Assembly: GCA_943908425.1 (NCBI GenBank)
Contig: CALTTC010000010.1
Span: 6,489-70,488, forward strand
Length of the DNA stretch: 64,000 nucleotides
Direction of reading: 5' to 3'
Origin: an uncultured Moraxella sp.
Lineage (GTDB): Bacteria > Pseudomonadota > Gammaproteobacteria > Pseudomonadales > Moraxellaceae
The notes under the pieces were generated by a model. It searched no databases and was not told the origin of the DNA. It saw only the letters and a list, made by a program, of their open reading frames with translations. The translations under genes were made by a program, and so were the position numbers. Numbering within the stretch: the first letter of the stretch is position 1; every line of letters starts with the position of its first letter. This document shows, in pieces, positions 39,412 to 48,972 of the stretch.

Positions 39412-40734
39412 TTAAATAAATTCCAAAGTAGCCGATAACGCACGAAAATCTCGCTCCACCGTGGTGTCTGTCTGGCACAGTTCAGCGACCTTATCACACG
39501 CGTGGATAACGGTGCTATGGTCACGACCGCCAAATGCTTGACCGATATCAATTAGGCTGTCGCTTGTAAACTGCCGAGCGAGCGCCATCGCCATTTGCCG
39601 TGGACGGGCGATACTACGTAAGCGCTTTTTGCCCACAAGGTCTTTGACAGAAACCCCATAGTATTCGGCAACCATCGCCTTGATACCATCCACGTTAATC
39701 GCCCGCGTGTGTGTCACCACGTGCGACTTTAGCGCTTGACGCACTAAAGTAATGTCCACAGGTGACCCTAGCATTTGTGCATTTGCCTGCACCTGCAATA
39801 GCGCTCCTTCTAGCCTACGCACGTCAGGGGGAATATTTTCGGCAATAAATATCGCACATTCTTTGGGCAATACCAGTTGCAATGCCGCTGCTTTTTTCTC
39901 CAAAATCTGAATACGCGTCTCACGCTCTGGAGGCTCAATCGCCACTGTAAGCCCTGTGGAAAAGCGTGATAAAAAGCGTTGATCAAAGCCATCCATCTGC
40001 ATGGGTGGGCGATCAGAAGCTAAAATAACCTGCTTATTTTGTTCCAAAAATTGAGAATGCAAGGTCAATAAAACCCCCGCAATTTGGGGTTTTTTGCTAC
40101 TTGGCATTAAATGCACGTCATCAACAATAAGCAAATGCGCCTTATTGACACTTCTCTGAAAATCGTTAATTTTATTTTCCATAAACGCACGGGCAACTTT
40201 TTGCATAAAACCATCAGAGTTAAAATAACATACTCTTAGCCCATTTTTTTGATAACGATGAGCGACAGAATGCATCAGATGCGTTTTGCCAAGCCCTGAA
40301 TAACCGTAGATAAATAGACTGTGACAATTGCCTGCTTGAGTTTTCTTTGCCATATCAAAGCAAGCGTTATAGGCAAGCATGTTGGACTTACCACGCACAA
40401 AAGCTTCAAACGTATAAGCGGCATTTAACTCATTACTTTCATTCACTAGGGCTGATTTTTTGCTATTACCAGTAGGGGCGGGGGCGGCATTATGCTGCAG
40501 TAATTGCAAAATAACATTGGTGATTTCACCAGAGCTAGACTGGTAAATTATTTCTTTTATTTTATCTAAATAGTTTTTTTCTATATGCTTAATAAAAAAT
40601 GCATTGATCGCTTCAAGTCTTAATGTATCGCCCTGCACAGTTGCCACAAGCGGTAAGATCCACTGCTGATATTCTGTTTCTGGAATATCTTGTTGTAGCT
40701 CTTTTAGGGTATTTTGCCAAAATATATGCGCCAT
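39412..40734 (-). CDS. dnaA: Chromosomal replication initiator DnaA
   Basis: 440 residues, all four domains. The N-terminal domain has FWQNTLKELQQDIPETEYQQW; the linker (about 82-105) is short; the AAA+ core has Walker A GYSGLGKT (144-151) and Walker B LLIVDDVHLM; domain IV has the DNA-binding signature GGRDHSTVIHACDKV. It binds the TTATCCACA boxes seen on both sides of rpmH and near ribE and opens the origin. dnaN and recF do not follow. The gene is divergent from rpmH. Confidence 0.97.
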   Translation of the reverse strand: MAHIFWQNTLKELQQDIPETEYQQWILPLVATVQGDTLRLEAINAFFIKHIEKNYLDKIKEIIYQSSSGEITNVILQLLQHNAAPAPTGNSKKSALVNESNELNAAYTFEAFVRGKSNMLAYNACFDMAKKTQAGNCHSLFIYGYSGLGKTHLMHSVAHRYQKNGLRVCYFNSDGFMQKVARAFMENKINDFQRSVNKAHLLIVDDVHLMPSSKKPQIAGVLLTLHSQFLEQNKQVILASDRPPMQMDGFDQRFLSRFSTGLTVAIEPPERETRIQILEKKAAALQLVLPKECAIFIAENIPPDVRRLEGALLQVQANAQMLGSPVDITLVRQALKSHVVTHTRAINVDGIKAMVAEYYGVSVKDLVGKKRLRSIARPRQMAMALARQFTSDSLIDIGQAFGGRDHSTVIHACDKVAELCQTDTTVERDFRALSATLEFI

Positions 40735-41025
40735 AGAAAGTCGGTTAGGTAATTTTTGCTTATGATAGCACAGTACACCCGTAACTCAAAAAACTTTCAT
40801 TGTGGATAAGTCTGTGGAAAACTTTGTGGATAACTTCTTTTTGGCGACTTATCCACAAAATATGCACAACAGTTTCACAAGTTATCAATACCACAAATTA
40901 TTGAATTTAATATAAAAAAAGTACTTATCAACCAAAAAACACCCTCCTAATAATAATTAATAATATTATATATAATAATTAAGGCAGCGGTTTTTTGTGG
41001 ATAACTCTGATTTTAGTAACAAGTA
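40735..41025. other. Probable replication origin (oriC) between dnaA and rpmH
   Basis: Four perfect 9-bp DnaA boxes (TGTGGATAA at 40801, 40825 and 40996; TTATCCACA at 40849) plus a one-mismatch box TGTGGAAAA at 40813. Between them, 40948-40980 is almost pure A/T, a candidate unwinding element. The arrangement and location match the dnaA-rpmH origins of Pseudomonas and relatives. Confidence 0.8.
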
Positions 41026-41228
<203 letters not shown>

Positions 41229-41334
41229 TCATATTTTATTAACTTTCAATCGCTCGCTTTTATAAATCAGCAAGATGTTTAGCTAGTCATAGCTTTTACA
41301 ATTGCTATTGAAATTATTTACTATCGGACTCTTT

Positions 41335-41697
41335 GTGGCATTTAAATTTGATAAATCGCAACGCTTACTATGCGCCAAAATGTATCAAAGTGTCTTTACG
41401 GGGTTCGATGGTAAAGTACACAGCGAGCATTTTTTACTGTTTTATCGTAGAAATAATCTATCGCACCCCAGATTAGGACTTGCGGTCACTAAAAAGAAAA
41501 TTCGTCAGGCTGTCAAACGCAACTGCATCAAGCGCCATACTCGTGAGTTTTTTCGATTAAATGCCAATTTGCCTTTTGTAGATTGTGTATTGATCGTCAA
41601 AAAAGGGTTCAATGATAATCAGGTTTATCAAGAACTCTCTGAAATCTTTGCGAAGCTTGAGCGTTTAAATATTAATAATTTTTATGCCGATCCTTAA
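41335..41697 (+). CDS. rnpA: Ribonuclease P protein component
   Basis: 120 residues from GTG 41335 (MAFKFDKSQRLL fits the family start; the longer TTG start at 41302 adds residues not expected). The RNA-binding signature RQAVKRNCIKRHTREFF is intact. It assists the RNase P RNA in maturing tRNA 5' ends. GTG with a weak GGA upstream would keep expression low relative to rpmH. The gap to rpmH is 106 bp. Confidence 0.93.
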   Translation: MAFKFDKSQRLLCAKMYQSVFTGFDGKVHSEHFLLFYRRNNLSHPRLGLAVTKKKIRQAVKRNCIKRHTREFFRLNANLPFVDCVLIVKKGFNDNQVYQELSEIFAKLERLNINNFYADP

Positions 41698-41772
41698 TCC
41701 AAATTAGCTTGATACAGCAATGTCTTTTTGTAGCATGCCTTTTTTATTCCCAACATTGACTGCCGACTTTTG

Positions 41773-42126
41773 ATGCGTCTTAATTTTAGTCAATCATTGA
41801 TGTATGGCTGTTTGCTTATTATTCGCTTGTATCAAAAAATAATAAGCCCTCTTTTGCCGGCGCGCTGTCGCTATTATCCCACTTGCTCTAATTACGCTAT
41901 TCACGCCTTGCGCCTTTATGGATTTCGGGGTATTAATCTCACTATTCACCGTTTAGCACGCTGTCACCCCTTTGGGGGGTCTGGGGTGGATTTTGTGCCC
42001 ATTTGTTTGGCAAATTGCCTTTATGAAGCATCAAGTCATTACTATAGCAGTGTTTTTAGGGATAGATTTAGTTATAAAACTAAACTCGGCAAAACAATTA
42101 AATGGCAAGGTAGACTAAAAAACTAA
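41773..42126 (+). CDS. yidD: Membrane protein insertion efficiency factor YidD
   Basis: 117 residues from ATG 41773. The family core LIIRLYQKIISPLLPARCRYYPTCSNYAIHAL, shown here in part as RCRYYPTCSNYA, and CHPFGGSGVDFVP is present. The C-terminal 35 residues extend past the usual 80-90-residue length. It aids YidC-dependent insertion at the inner membrane. It lies between rnpA and yidC in the conserved order. Confidence 0.93.
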   Translation: MRLNFSQSLMYGCLLIIRLYQKIISPLLPARCRYYPTCSNYAIHALRLYGFRGINLTIHRLARCHPFGGSGVDFVPICLANCLYEASSHYYSSVFRDRFSYKTKLGKTIKWQGRLKN

Positions 42127-42206
42127 CAAAACCTTGTGCATTTATTGTAAAATGGGGCATTTTTGTGTAACAGTTGTTGGCAAAGTAATTATTTAAAAGG
42201 TATGGC

Positions 42207-43850
42207 ATGCAAAAGATATTTCGGACGTTGTTATTGGTGGCAATGCTTATCACCAGCTATTTGCTTGTATTGGCGTGGCAAAAAGATTACGGTGGGCAAC
42301 AAGCCCCTGTAGTTACAAGTACAAGCCAAGGGGTAGCTAACGATTTGGTAGTGGCGGGGGGTGGAGGCTTGCCTGTCACGACAGTTGCGCCCACTAGCGC
42401 GCCATCAACGACACTTATTGAGGTGTCTACTGACCGTCACGACATCAAAATTGATCCAGTCGGCGGCGATATCGTCTACGCGGCGCTAAAAAATCACGAT
42501 GCCACGAAGGGCAGTGATGAGCCTTTTGTATTGCTTGAGCAAAATCCTAATCGCACCTATGTTGCCCAATCATTGATTGGGGGGCGTGATGGCATTGATG
42601 TTAATGAGCGCGCGGTTTATACTAGTCCCAAAACCAGCTACACCTTGCAGGGCGATAGCTTATCAGTGCCATTAAGCTATACTCAAGATGGCATGACGGT
42701 CACTAAGACCTACACTTTTAATGCCGGCAGTTACCCTATCAATCTTACCCAAACCATCAATAATGCCAGTGACAAAGATTGGCAAGGCGAGCTGTTTGTG
42801 CAATTAAAACGCGATGACAGTAAAGATCCGGGGCTTGCTGACAAAGGGATGATGGGTATGGCAACTTACCTTGGTGGGGCGTGGGGCGTGCCAAGTGAGC
42901 CGTACAACAAGCTTAAATTTGCCAAGTTCAACGACAACGCCATTGATAAAAGCAGCGAAAAAGGCTGGGTGGGGATGTTGCAACATTATTTTGTGTCGGC
43001 GTGGACACCTAATAATTATACCCCTAAATTTTTTAGTCGTAGCGATGCCAATAATCATTACATTGGCTATAAAACGCTTGTGGGTGTTGGTGCTGGCAAG
43101 CAAATTAGCTTAAGCGATACACTGTATGCTGGACCCAAAGTGCAAAGCGAGCTAAAAACCGTGGCGCAAGGTTTAGATAAGACGGTGGATTATGGCGTGC
43201 TGTGGCCAATTTCTAAGCCGATTTTTATTTTATTGCAAAATATCCACGCTTTTTTGGGTAATTGGGGCTGGTCTATCATTGCCTTGACCTTAATAATCAA
43301 AGCGTCCTTGATGTGGATTTCTAACAAAAGCTATTATTCAATGGCAAAAATGCGTCTGTTAGCCCCTAAAATGCAGCAGCTCAAAGATGAGTTTGGCGAC
43401 GACAAAATGCGTATGAGCCAAGAGATGATGAAGCTGTATAAGGAAGAAAACGTCAATCCACTGGCGGGGTGCTTGCCTATTTTATTACAAATGCCGATAT
43501 TTTTGGCGTTGTATTGGGTGCTCGTTGAATCGGTGGAGTTACGCCACGCCCCTTGGATTTTGTGGATTAATGACTTATCAGCGATGGATCCGTGGTTTAT
43601 TTTACCGATTTTTATGGGCATTACAATGTATGTCCAGCAACAATTAAACCCGCAACCTACCGACCCGATGCAGGCAAAAGTGATGAAAATTTTGCCGATT
43701 ATTTTTACGGTATTTATGCTGTTTTTCCCGGCAGGGCTTGTGCTGTATTGGACGGTGAATAACTTGTTTAGTATGGTACAACAGCAAATTATCAATAAAA
43801 AAGTGGAACAGCAGTTCAAAAAACGCACGGTAAAAGTATTAAGCGATTAG
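42207..43850 (+). CDS. yidC: Membrane protein insertase YidC
   Basis: 547 residues. An N-terminal transmembrane helix (about 5-22), a periplasmic beta domain (60-330) and the C-terminal five-helix insertase core, with LKASLMWISNKSYYSMAKM carrying the groove, MQQLKDEFGDDK, and NPLAGCLPILLQMPIFLALYWVL. It inserts and folds membrane proteins alone or with SecYEG. A terminator follows. Confidence 0.96.
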   Translation: MQKIFRTLLLVAMLITSYLLVLAWQKDYGGQQAPVVTSTSQGVANDLVVAGGGGLPVTTVAPTSAPSTTLIEVSTDRHDIKIDPVGGDIVYAALKNHDATKGSDEPFVLLEQNPNRTYVAQSLIGGRDGIDVNERAVYTSPKTSYTLQGDSLSVPLSYTQDGMTVTKTYTFNAGSYPINLTQTINNASDKDWQGELFVQLKRDDSKDPGLADKGMMGMATYLGGAWGVPSEPYNKLKFAKFNDNAIDKSSEKGWVGMLQHYFVSAWTPNNYTPKFFSRSDANNHYIGYKTLVGVGAGKQISLSDTLYAGPKVQSELKTVAQGLDKTVDYGVLWPISKPIFILLQNIHAFLGNWGWSIIALTLIIKASLMWISNKSYYSMAKMRLLAPKMQQLKDEFGDDKMRMSQEMMKLYKEENVNPLAGCLPILLQMPIFLALYWVLVESVELRHAPWILWINDLSAMDPWFILPIFMGITMYVQQQLNPQPTDPMQAKVMKILPIIFTVFMLFFPAGLVLYWTVNNLFSMVQQQIINKKVEQQFKKRTVKVLSD

Positions 43851-43867
43851 CAATTATTTTGCCTAGA

Positions 43868-43895
43868 ACACCCAAGTAAATTTGGGCGTTTTTTT
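43868..43895 (+). terminator. Terminator after yidC
   Basis: ACACCCAA and TTGGGCGT form an eight-position stem (one mismatch) followed by seven T. It ends the rpmH-yidC transcription unit. The remaining gap to mnmE is AT-rich without other features. Confidence 0.75.
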
Positions 43896-44157
43896 ATAGG
43901 TGTGGGTTTTAAGTGATTAAAAGATTTAATTGTAAACAAAATTCATTGATTATAAAAATTTTGTTATAAAAACTAGGGTCTATTGATATTTTATTTTTTA
44001 TTCCCTTTTGCATAAAGATTTTTAGGTAGACTTTAGAAAAAATCATTATTACAAATCCTGTGGCGTTAGAATTTCAATAATAAATAGTCAATGCGTCTTA
44101 AAGTAGCCATTTTTGGCATTGATAAGATTGTATGATAAAATGCCCTTTTATTTAGTG

Positions 44158-45567
44158 ATGACAGCGATGCACGCCACAAAAACTATCGCAGCGATTGCAA
44201 CCGCCAGTGGGCAAGGCGGTGTGGCAATGGTGAGAATCTCAGGCACAAACGCTTATGCCATTGGTCAAGCCTTGACCAAACGTGCCAATTTTACTGAGCG
44301 TTATGCCCATTTTGCCAAAATTTATGATGGCGATGGACAGGTGATTGACGAAGCGGTGGTGCTTTATTTTAAAGCCCCCCATTCATTTACAGGCGAAGAT
44401 GTGCTTGAAATTCAAGGACACGGTGGCAATATTTTACCCAATTTGATTTTGGCACGCTGTTTTGAGCTTGGGGCAACGCCAGCACAAGCAGGAGAGTTTT
44501 CTTATCGGGCGTTTGACAATGGTAAGCTTGATTTGCTACAAGCAGAAGCGATTAGCGATGCCATCTCAGCACTCAGCGTGGCACAGGCTCGCTCGGCGGT
44601 GCGGTCAATGTCTGGGCAATTTTCACAAAATATTCACCAATTAAGTGAAGAAATTATTCAAATTCGTCTCTATGTGGAGGCGATGATTGATTTTAGCGAT
44701 GAAGAAGACGTGGATTTTTTGGCAGATGGGGTCTTGCTTGCCAAAATTGATGCTTTGATTGATAAGCTTAATGAGACTTTGGCGACCGCCAAACAAGGCG
44801 TGCTATTAAAGCAAGGTGTGCAAATTGTGTTGGCGGGCAGACCCAATGCAGGCAAATCAAGTCTGCTTAACGCATTGGCAAAAATTGACCGAGCGATTGT
44901 TACCGATGTGGCAGGCACAACCAGAGATACCTTGCAAGAAACGGTGGTATTAAACGGCTTGACGTGTCATATAACCGATACCGCAGGGCTTCGTGATACC
45001 GATGATACAGTGGAGCAAATGGGCATTATGCGTGCCAGACAAGCCATTGACACCGCCGACTTGGTGCTACTCGTTTATGATGTCAGTGATGATATTGGGT
45101 TTGAAGGTTTGGTGGGTGAATTGCTAGGCGATGTGGATAAAACCAAAGTCATTGGCGTGGCAAATAAGCTTGATTTGCTGGATAATCAGCCTGATTTGCT
45201 AAATAAATTAGCGATAAGCACACAAAACAGCGACAAGCAAGCAAATGACAAGCAAAGCTATGAGTTGTGCTATGTGTCGTGTAAAACACAAGCAGGGCTT
45301 GATGCGCTTATCGCTATCATATGTCAAAAAATAGGCTTTTATCCCAATGACAACAGCATTATTGCTCGCACTCGCCACTTGGACGCACTAAGACGCACGC
45401 TTGATTGGCTTTATAAGGCGAGAACTCACCTGATTGACAACCAAGCAGGTGAGTTGTCAGCAGAAAGTTTAAGGCTTGCCCAAAACAGCTTGTCAGAATT
45501 GACAGGCGAATTTAGTGCCGATGAGTTGCTTGGGCGTATTTTTAGCCAATTTTGTATTGGTAAATAA
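44158..45567 (+). CDS. mnmE: tRNA uridine-5-carboxymethylaminomethyl GTPase MnmE
   Basis: 469 residues from ATG 44158 (ATG 44167 and 44140 are alternatives; the family starts just before [22 protein letters not shown]). The G domain has [14 protein letters not shown] and [10 protein letters not shown], and the C-terminus is the invariant FCIGK with its catalytic cysteine. With MnmG it modifies U34 of tRNAs. It is followed after eight bases by nrdR. Confidence 0.95.
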   Translation: MTAMHATKTIAAIATASGQGGVAMVRISGTNAYAIGQALTKRANFTERYAHFAKIYDGDGQVIDEAVVLYFKAPHSFTGEDVLEIQGHGGNILPNLILARCFELGATPAQAGEFSYRAFDNGKLDLLQAEAISDAISALSVAQARSAVRSMSGQFSQNIHQLSEEIIQIRLYVEAMIDFSDEEDVDFLADGVLLAKIDALIDKLNETLATAKQGVLLKQGVQIVLAGRPNAGKSSLLNALAKIDRAIVTDVAGTTRDTLQETVVLNGLTCHITDTAGLRDTDDTVEQMGIMRARQAIDTADLVLLVYDVSDDIGFEGLVGELLGDVDKTKVIGVANKLDLLDNQPDLLNKLAISTQNSDKQANDKQSYELCYVSCKTQAGLDALIAIICQKIGFYPNDNSIIARTRHLDALRRTLDWLYKARTHLIDNQAGELSAESLRLAQNSLSELTGEFSADELLGRIFSQFCIGK

Positions 45568-45575
45568 GGGTTATT

Positions 45576-46028
45576 ATGCATTGTCCTTTTTGTGTGGCAA
45601 CGGATACCAAGGTGATTGATTCACGGCTGGTTGCCGAAGGGGTGCAAGTTCGCCGTCGTCGCCACTGTACCCAGTGCGGAGAGCGTTTTACTACCTTTGA
45701 GGTGATGGAGCTTGTGATGCCACGCATTATCAAAACGAGTGGTAAGATTGAGCCTTTTGATGTGGCAAAATTACGCCGTTCAGTGTCGCTCCCCCTACAA
45801 AAACGCCCCGTTAGCTTAGATGATATTGATGCGTTAATTAGCCGTATTGAAAAAACACTAAGACAAACGCCCGAGCGTGCCATTTCGTCCAAAAAATTAG
45901 GCGAGATTGTGCTTGCAGAATTAAAATTGCTTGACGATGTTGCTTATGTGCGTTTTGCAAGCGTTTATCGTGATTTTCAAGACATTGATGCTTTTGTCAG
46001 TGAGCTTGCCATCCTTCGTAACAAGTAA
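45576..46028 (+). CDS. nrdR: Transcriptional repressor NrdR
   Basis: 150 residues. The zinc ribbon has Cys3, Cys6, Cys31, Cys34 (HCPFC and HCTQCG), followed by an ATP-cone domain starting near [20 protein letters not shown]. It senses dATP/ATP and represses ribonucleotide reductase genes. ATAAGGG precedes its ATG, eight bases after mnmE, so it is in the mnmE transcript. ribD follows after 283 bp. Confidence 0.95.
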   Translation: MHCPFCVATDTKVIDSRLVAEGVQVRRRRHCTQCGERFTTFEVMELVMPRIIKTSGKIEPFDVAKLRRSVSLPLQKRPVSLDDIDALISRIEKTLRQTPERAISSKKLGEIVLAELKLLDDVAYVRFASVYRDFQDIDAFVSELAILRNK

Positions 46029-46173
46029 GGCTTGATATTCAAAGCAATCAACCAATCACTTGGACAAAAGGCAAATTGTCAAAATGCAAATGATTAAAAA
46101 GGCAAGTTATCAAAAAGGCAAGTTACTAAATAGCCAGCTAAACAGCTGGTTAAAATGCAGGTTATTAAAACAC

Positions 46174-46201
46174 AAGTTGGTAAAAATAAGTTGGTAAAAA
46201 T
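46174..46201. repeat. Exact 14-bp tandem duplication between nrdR and ribD
   Basis: AAGTTGGTAAAAAT is present twice in tandem. Around it (46080-46210) are looser copies of a GGCAAGTTATTAAAA-like unit and a CCAGCT-aaac-AGCTGG hairpin at 46134-46149. Confidence 0.8.
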
Positions 46202-46311
46202 AAGTTTTATAGGCAATTTTTAATAAATAAGTTTTAAATAGTAAATAAAACAGCAGATGGTTAAAATTAAGTGAAAAAAATTCACCAAAACCAAGCGATG
46301 GGCGAGTAGCA

Positions 46312-47367
46312 ATGGCACATAAAACCGCTGATGAGATATGGATGGCAAAGGCTCTTGCACAAGCCAAAAAAGGACGTTATACCACTCGCCCTAACCCTTG
46401 TGTTGGCTGTGTGATTGTCAAAGATGGCGTGGCGGTAGGGGCAGGGTTTCACCAAAGGGCAGGTGAGCCACACGCTGAGGTGCTGGCATTGCGTGAGGCT
46501 GGCGGTCAGGCGATGAGGGCAACCGCTTATGTAACGCTTGAGCCGTGTAGCCATTATGGCAAAACACCGCCGTGCTGTGATGCGTTAATTCAAGCCAACG
46601 TTGCTAAAGTGGTGGTAGCGACGACCGACCCCAACCCTAAGGTGGCAGGTAGTGGCATTCAAAGGCTACAAAGGGCAGGCATTGATGTTGTTGTTGGTGT
46701 GCTAGAAAATGAAGCCAAACAATTAAACGCTGGTTTTTTAAAGGCGATGGCAACAGGGCTACCTTATGTGCGTGTTAAGCTTGGGGTGAGCTTAGACGGC
46801 AAAATTGCGATGGCAAATGGGCAGTCCAAATGGATTACCAGTCAAGCATCTCGCCACGATGTCCAAAAACTGCGTGCGATGAGCGGGGCGATTATTACAG
46901 GCAGTGGCACGATAGTGGCGGATAATCCACGTCTTGATGTGCGTGAAAATATTGATGGCGTGCCTTTTAACGCCATTCCCAACCCCAAAATTGTGGTGAT
47001 GGACAGACAAGGCAGGCTCAACTCTTTGAGTGCTTGTTTTGAGCGTGATTACACGGTATTTAATTATAACCAAACGTTATTATGGCAACAAAGCATTGAA
47101 ACCTTGCTATCTACCCTTGTCAAACAGTACCAGTGCTATGATGTGCTTGTAGAAGCAGGAGCAACGCTTAGCAGTGCCTTTTTGCAAAGTGGGCTGGTTG
47201 ATGAGTTGATTGTCTATCAAGCCCCTTGTTTGCTTGGGGCAACGGCTCGCCCAATGTTTTTGGGACAATTTACTGATTTAAAGGAACGGCTAAAATTTGT
47301 ACGAGTGTCCACTAAAGTGCTTGGTGATGATTTAAAAATGGTTTTTCGTCAAGAAAAACACGAATAG
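46312..47367 (+). CDS. ribD: Bifunctional riboflavin deaminase/reductase RibD
   Basis: 351 residues. The deaminase domain has the zinc site HAE (His54, Glu56) and PCSHYGKTPPC (Cys79, Cys88). The reductase domain follows from about residue 148 (VRVKLGVSLDGKIAMANGQSKWIT). It carries out two steps of riboflavin synthesis. In many bacteria ribD and ribE are adjacent; here they are separated by 523 bp of DnaA-box DNA. No FMN riboswitch is seen. Confidence 0.95.
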   Translation: MAHKTADEIWMAKALAQAKKGRYTTRPNPCVGCVIVKDGVAVGAGFHQRAGEPHAEVLALREAGGQAMRATAYVTLEPCSHYGKTPPCCDALIQANVAKVVVATTDPNPKVAGSGIQRLQRAGIDVVVGVLENEAKQLNAGFLKAMATGLPYVRVKLGVSLDGKIAMANGQSKWITSQASRHDVQKLRAMSGAIITGSGTIVADNPRLDVRENIDGVPFNAIPNPKIVVMDRQGRLNSLSACFERDYTVFNYNQTLLWQQSIETLLSTLVKQYQCYDVLVEAGATLSSAFLQSGLVDELIVYQAPCLLGATARPMFLGQFTDLKERLKFVRVSTKVLGDDLKMVFRQEKHE

Positions 47368-47890
47368 GTAACAACCACTGAGTGACAACCACTGGGTAAT
47401 AATTATTGGGTAATAGCTACTGGATAACAGCAATAATAAAAGCTGTGCTGAAAGTTTTTGAAATTTTGGTTTGTTGGTTTGAGTTTGAGTTTTTAGATTA
47501 GGGCTGTGGTGGATATGGTGAATCGTTATAAAATGACCAACCAAAACGCTTAATCAAAATATTAACCAGAGTATAAACCAAAAAGTTATCCACAAGACTT
47601 ATCATCAAAAAATAAGCCAAAATAGGGGCTGATGTGGACGGTGTGGCAGTGTGGATAACTTAGGACGTTGTTTTGCTGTTTTGTGTCAATCCCTTGTTTT
47701 ATCAAGGTTTCACGTGAAACGATTTTGCTAATGGGCAAAGATAATGCTGTGGATAACTTAGTTGGCTGTTTGTCATTGTCCAATCAAAAATAGAGTTATC
47801 CACACTATGTAGGGGCTTAAGTGGTGGCAACACGCAAGATAGGCTTATTAAGATAAGCGTATTGAGACAATCAATAAATTGGGGCGACAG
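47368..47890. other. Intergenic region with four perfect DnaA boxes around a parS
   Basis: TTATCCACA at 47586 and 47796, and TGTGGATAA at 47650 and 47748, all match the E. coli R1 box exactly, with a parS at 47707 in the middle. The left part (47370-47440) contains imperfect GTAAC/ACCACTG repeats. There is no evident AT-rich unwinding stretch next to the boxes. Confidence 0.8.
47707..47720. promoter_or_regulatory. parS site (exact) within the second DnaA-box cluster
   Basis: GTTTCACGTGAAAC, intergenic, with two DnaA boxes on each side. Confidence 0.9.
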
Positions 47891-48583
47891 ATGTTTACAG
47901 GATTGATAGAAGCAACAGGCATTATCACAGCCATTATACCGATAAAAGGCGATGTCCGACTGGTGGTGCAATCAGAGACGCTTGATTTTACTGATGTGGC
48001 ATTGGGTGATTCTATTGCCAGTAACGGCATTTGTTTGACTGTGGTTGAACTTGCTGACAGGCGTTATGCGGTTGATGTTTCACGTGAAACGCTACAAAAG
48101 TCTGCCATTGCCCATTATAAGGTGGGCGATATGCTCAATTTAGAAAAGGCGATGAAGCCGACCACACGCTTTGGGGGGCATATGGTGGCAGGGCATATTG
48201 ATGGGGTTGGGGTGATTGATGTCCTAAAAAAAGACGCTCGCTCTATTTATGTGGAACTGACCTTGCCAAGCGAGCTGATGCGTTATACCGCCGACAAAGG
48301 CTCAATCACCATTGATGGCATTAGCTTGACGACCAACCAAATTAAAGTGGACAAAAACCGTGTTTGCCTAAATATCATTCCCCATACCGCCAAAAAAACC
48401 AATATTGACAGACATTGGCATAGGGGGGCTTTGGTTAATGTGGAAGTGGATTTGATTGCCCGTTATTTGGAGCGATTGTTACAAGGCAATGCTCCTGCCA
48501 GTACCACTGCCCCCAATAATGGCGGTATTAGCAATGGTGGTATTAGTGAGATTTTACTTAGACAAACAGGCTTTATAGATTAA
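47891..48583 (+). CDS. ribE: Riboflavin synthase alpha chain
   Basis: 230 residues from ATG 47891 (MFTGLIEATGIITAI, the invariant family start; the longer upstream start is not needed). Two lumazine-binding repeats are visible, with GDSIASNGICLTVVEL and GGHMVAGHIDGVG in the first and KGSITIDGISLTTNQI in the second. It forms riboflavin from two lumazine molecules. The usual ETL motif is read through a parS (Val63-Ser-Arg-Glu-Thr-Leu). Confidence 0.95.
   Translation: MFTGLIEATGIITAIIPIKGDVRLVVQSETLDFTDVALGDSIASNGICLTVVELADRRYAVDVSRETLQKSAIAHYKVGDMLNLEKAMKPTTRFGGHMVAGHIDGVGVIDVLKKDARSIYVELTLPSELMRYTADKGSITIDGISLTTNQIKVDKNRVCLNIIPHTAKKTNIDRHWHRGALVNVEVDLIARYLERLLQGNAPASTTAPNNGGISNGGISEILLRQTGFID
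48077..48090. promoter_or_regulatory. parS site (exact) inside ribE
   Basis: GTTTCACGTGAAAC read in frame as Val-Ser-Arg-Glu-Thr, codons 63-67 of ribE. Confidence 0.88.
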
Positions 48584-48972
48584 GGTGGATTGTAGGTTAA
48601 AGGTATGCTGTGGATTAAAAATGGCAGTTGATGGCAATGGATTGGATATCTACATTTAATGGCTTAGATTATGGCTTAGGTTTGTTTGAATTTTTTGCTT
48701 TAGTGTTTTTGCTTTAGTGTTTTTGTTAAGCGTTTTGGATTGTGTGATTATTTGGCGTGTGATTATTTAGATGATAACTGTGCTACAATTAACGTGCCAG
48801 CTTAACCGTAGGCAATGACAAATACAGGAGTGGCTTTGGGTTTGCGTATTTATGTTAGAGCTAATAATCCACTGTGTTAAGATTGCCATATTAACTTATG
48901 CTAATAATTAAATTATTTATGCTAATAATTAAATTATGCTAATGATTAAAAATTTTTATTGAGAGTGTTGTT
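48584..48972. repeat. Intergenic region with two short tandem repeats
   Basis: TTTTTGCTTTAGTG is repeated in tandem around 48693-48720. TTATGCTAATAATTAAATTA occurs at 48896-48915 and 48917-48936, followed by a partial third copy, directly before the fmt start. No gene is seen. Confidence 0.65.

Noticed and set aside
47368..47890. FMN riboswitch upstream of ribE
   Set aside because: None of the conserved FMN aptamer segments is present; the space is filled by DnaA boxes and parS.
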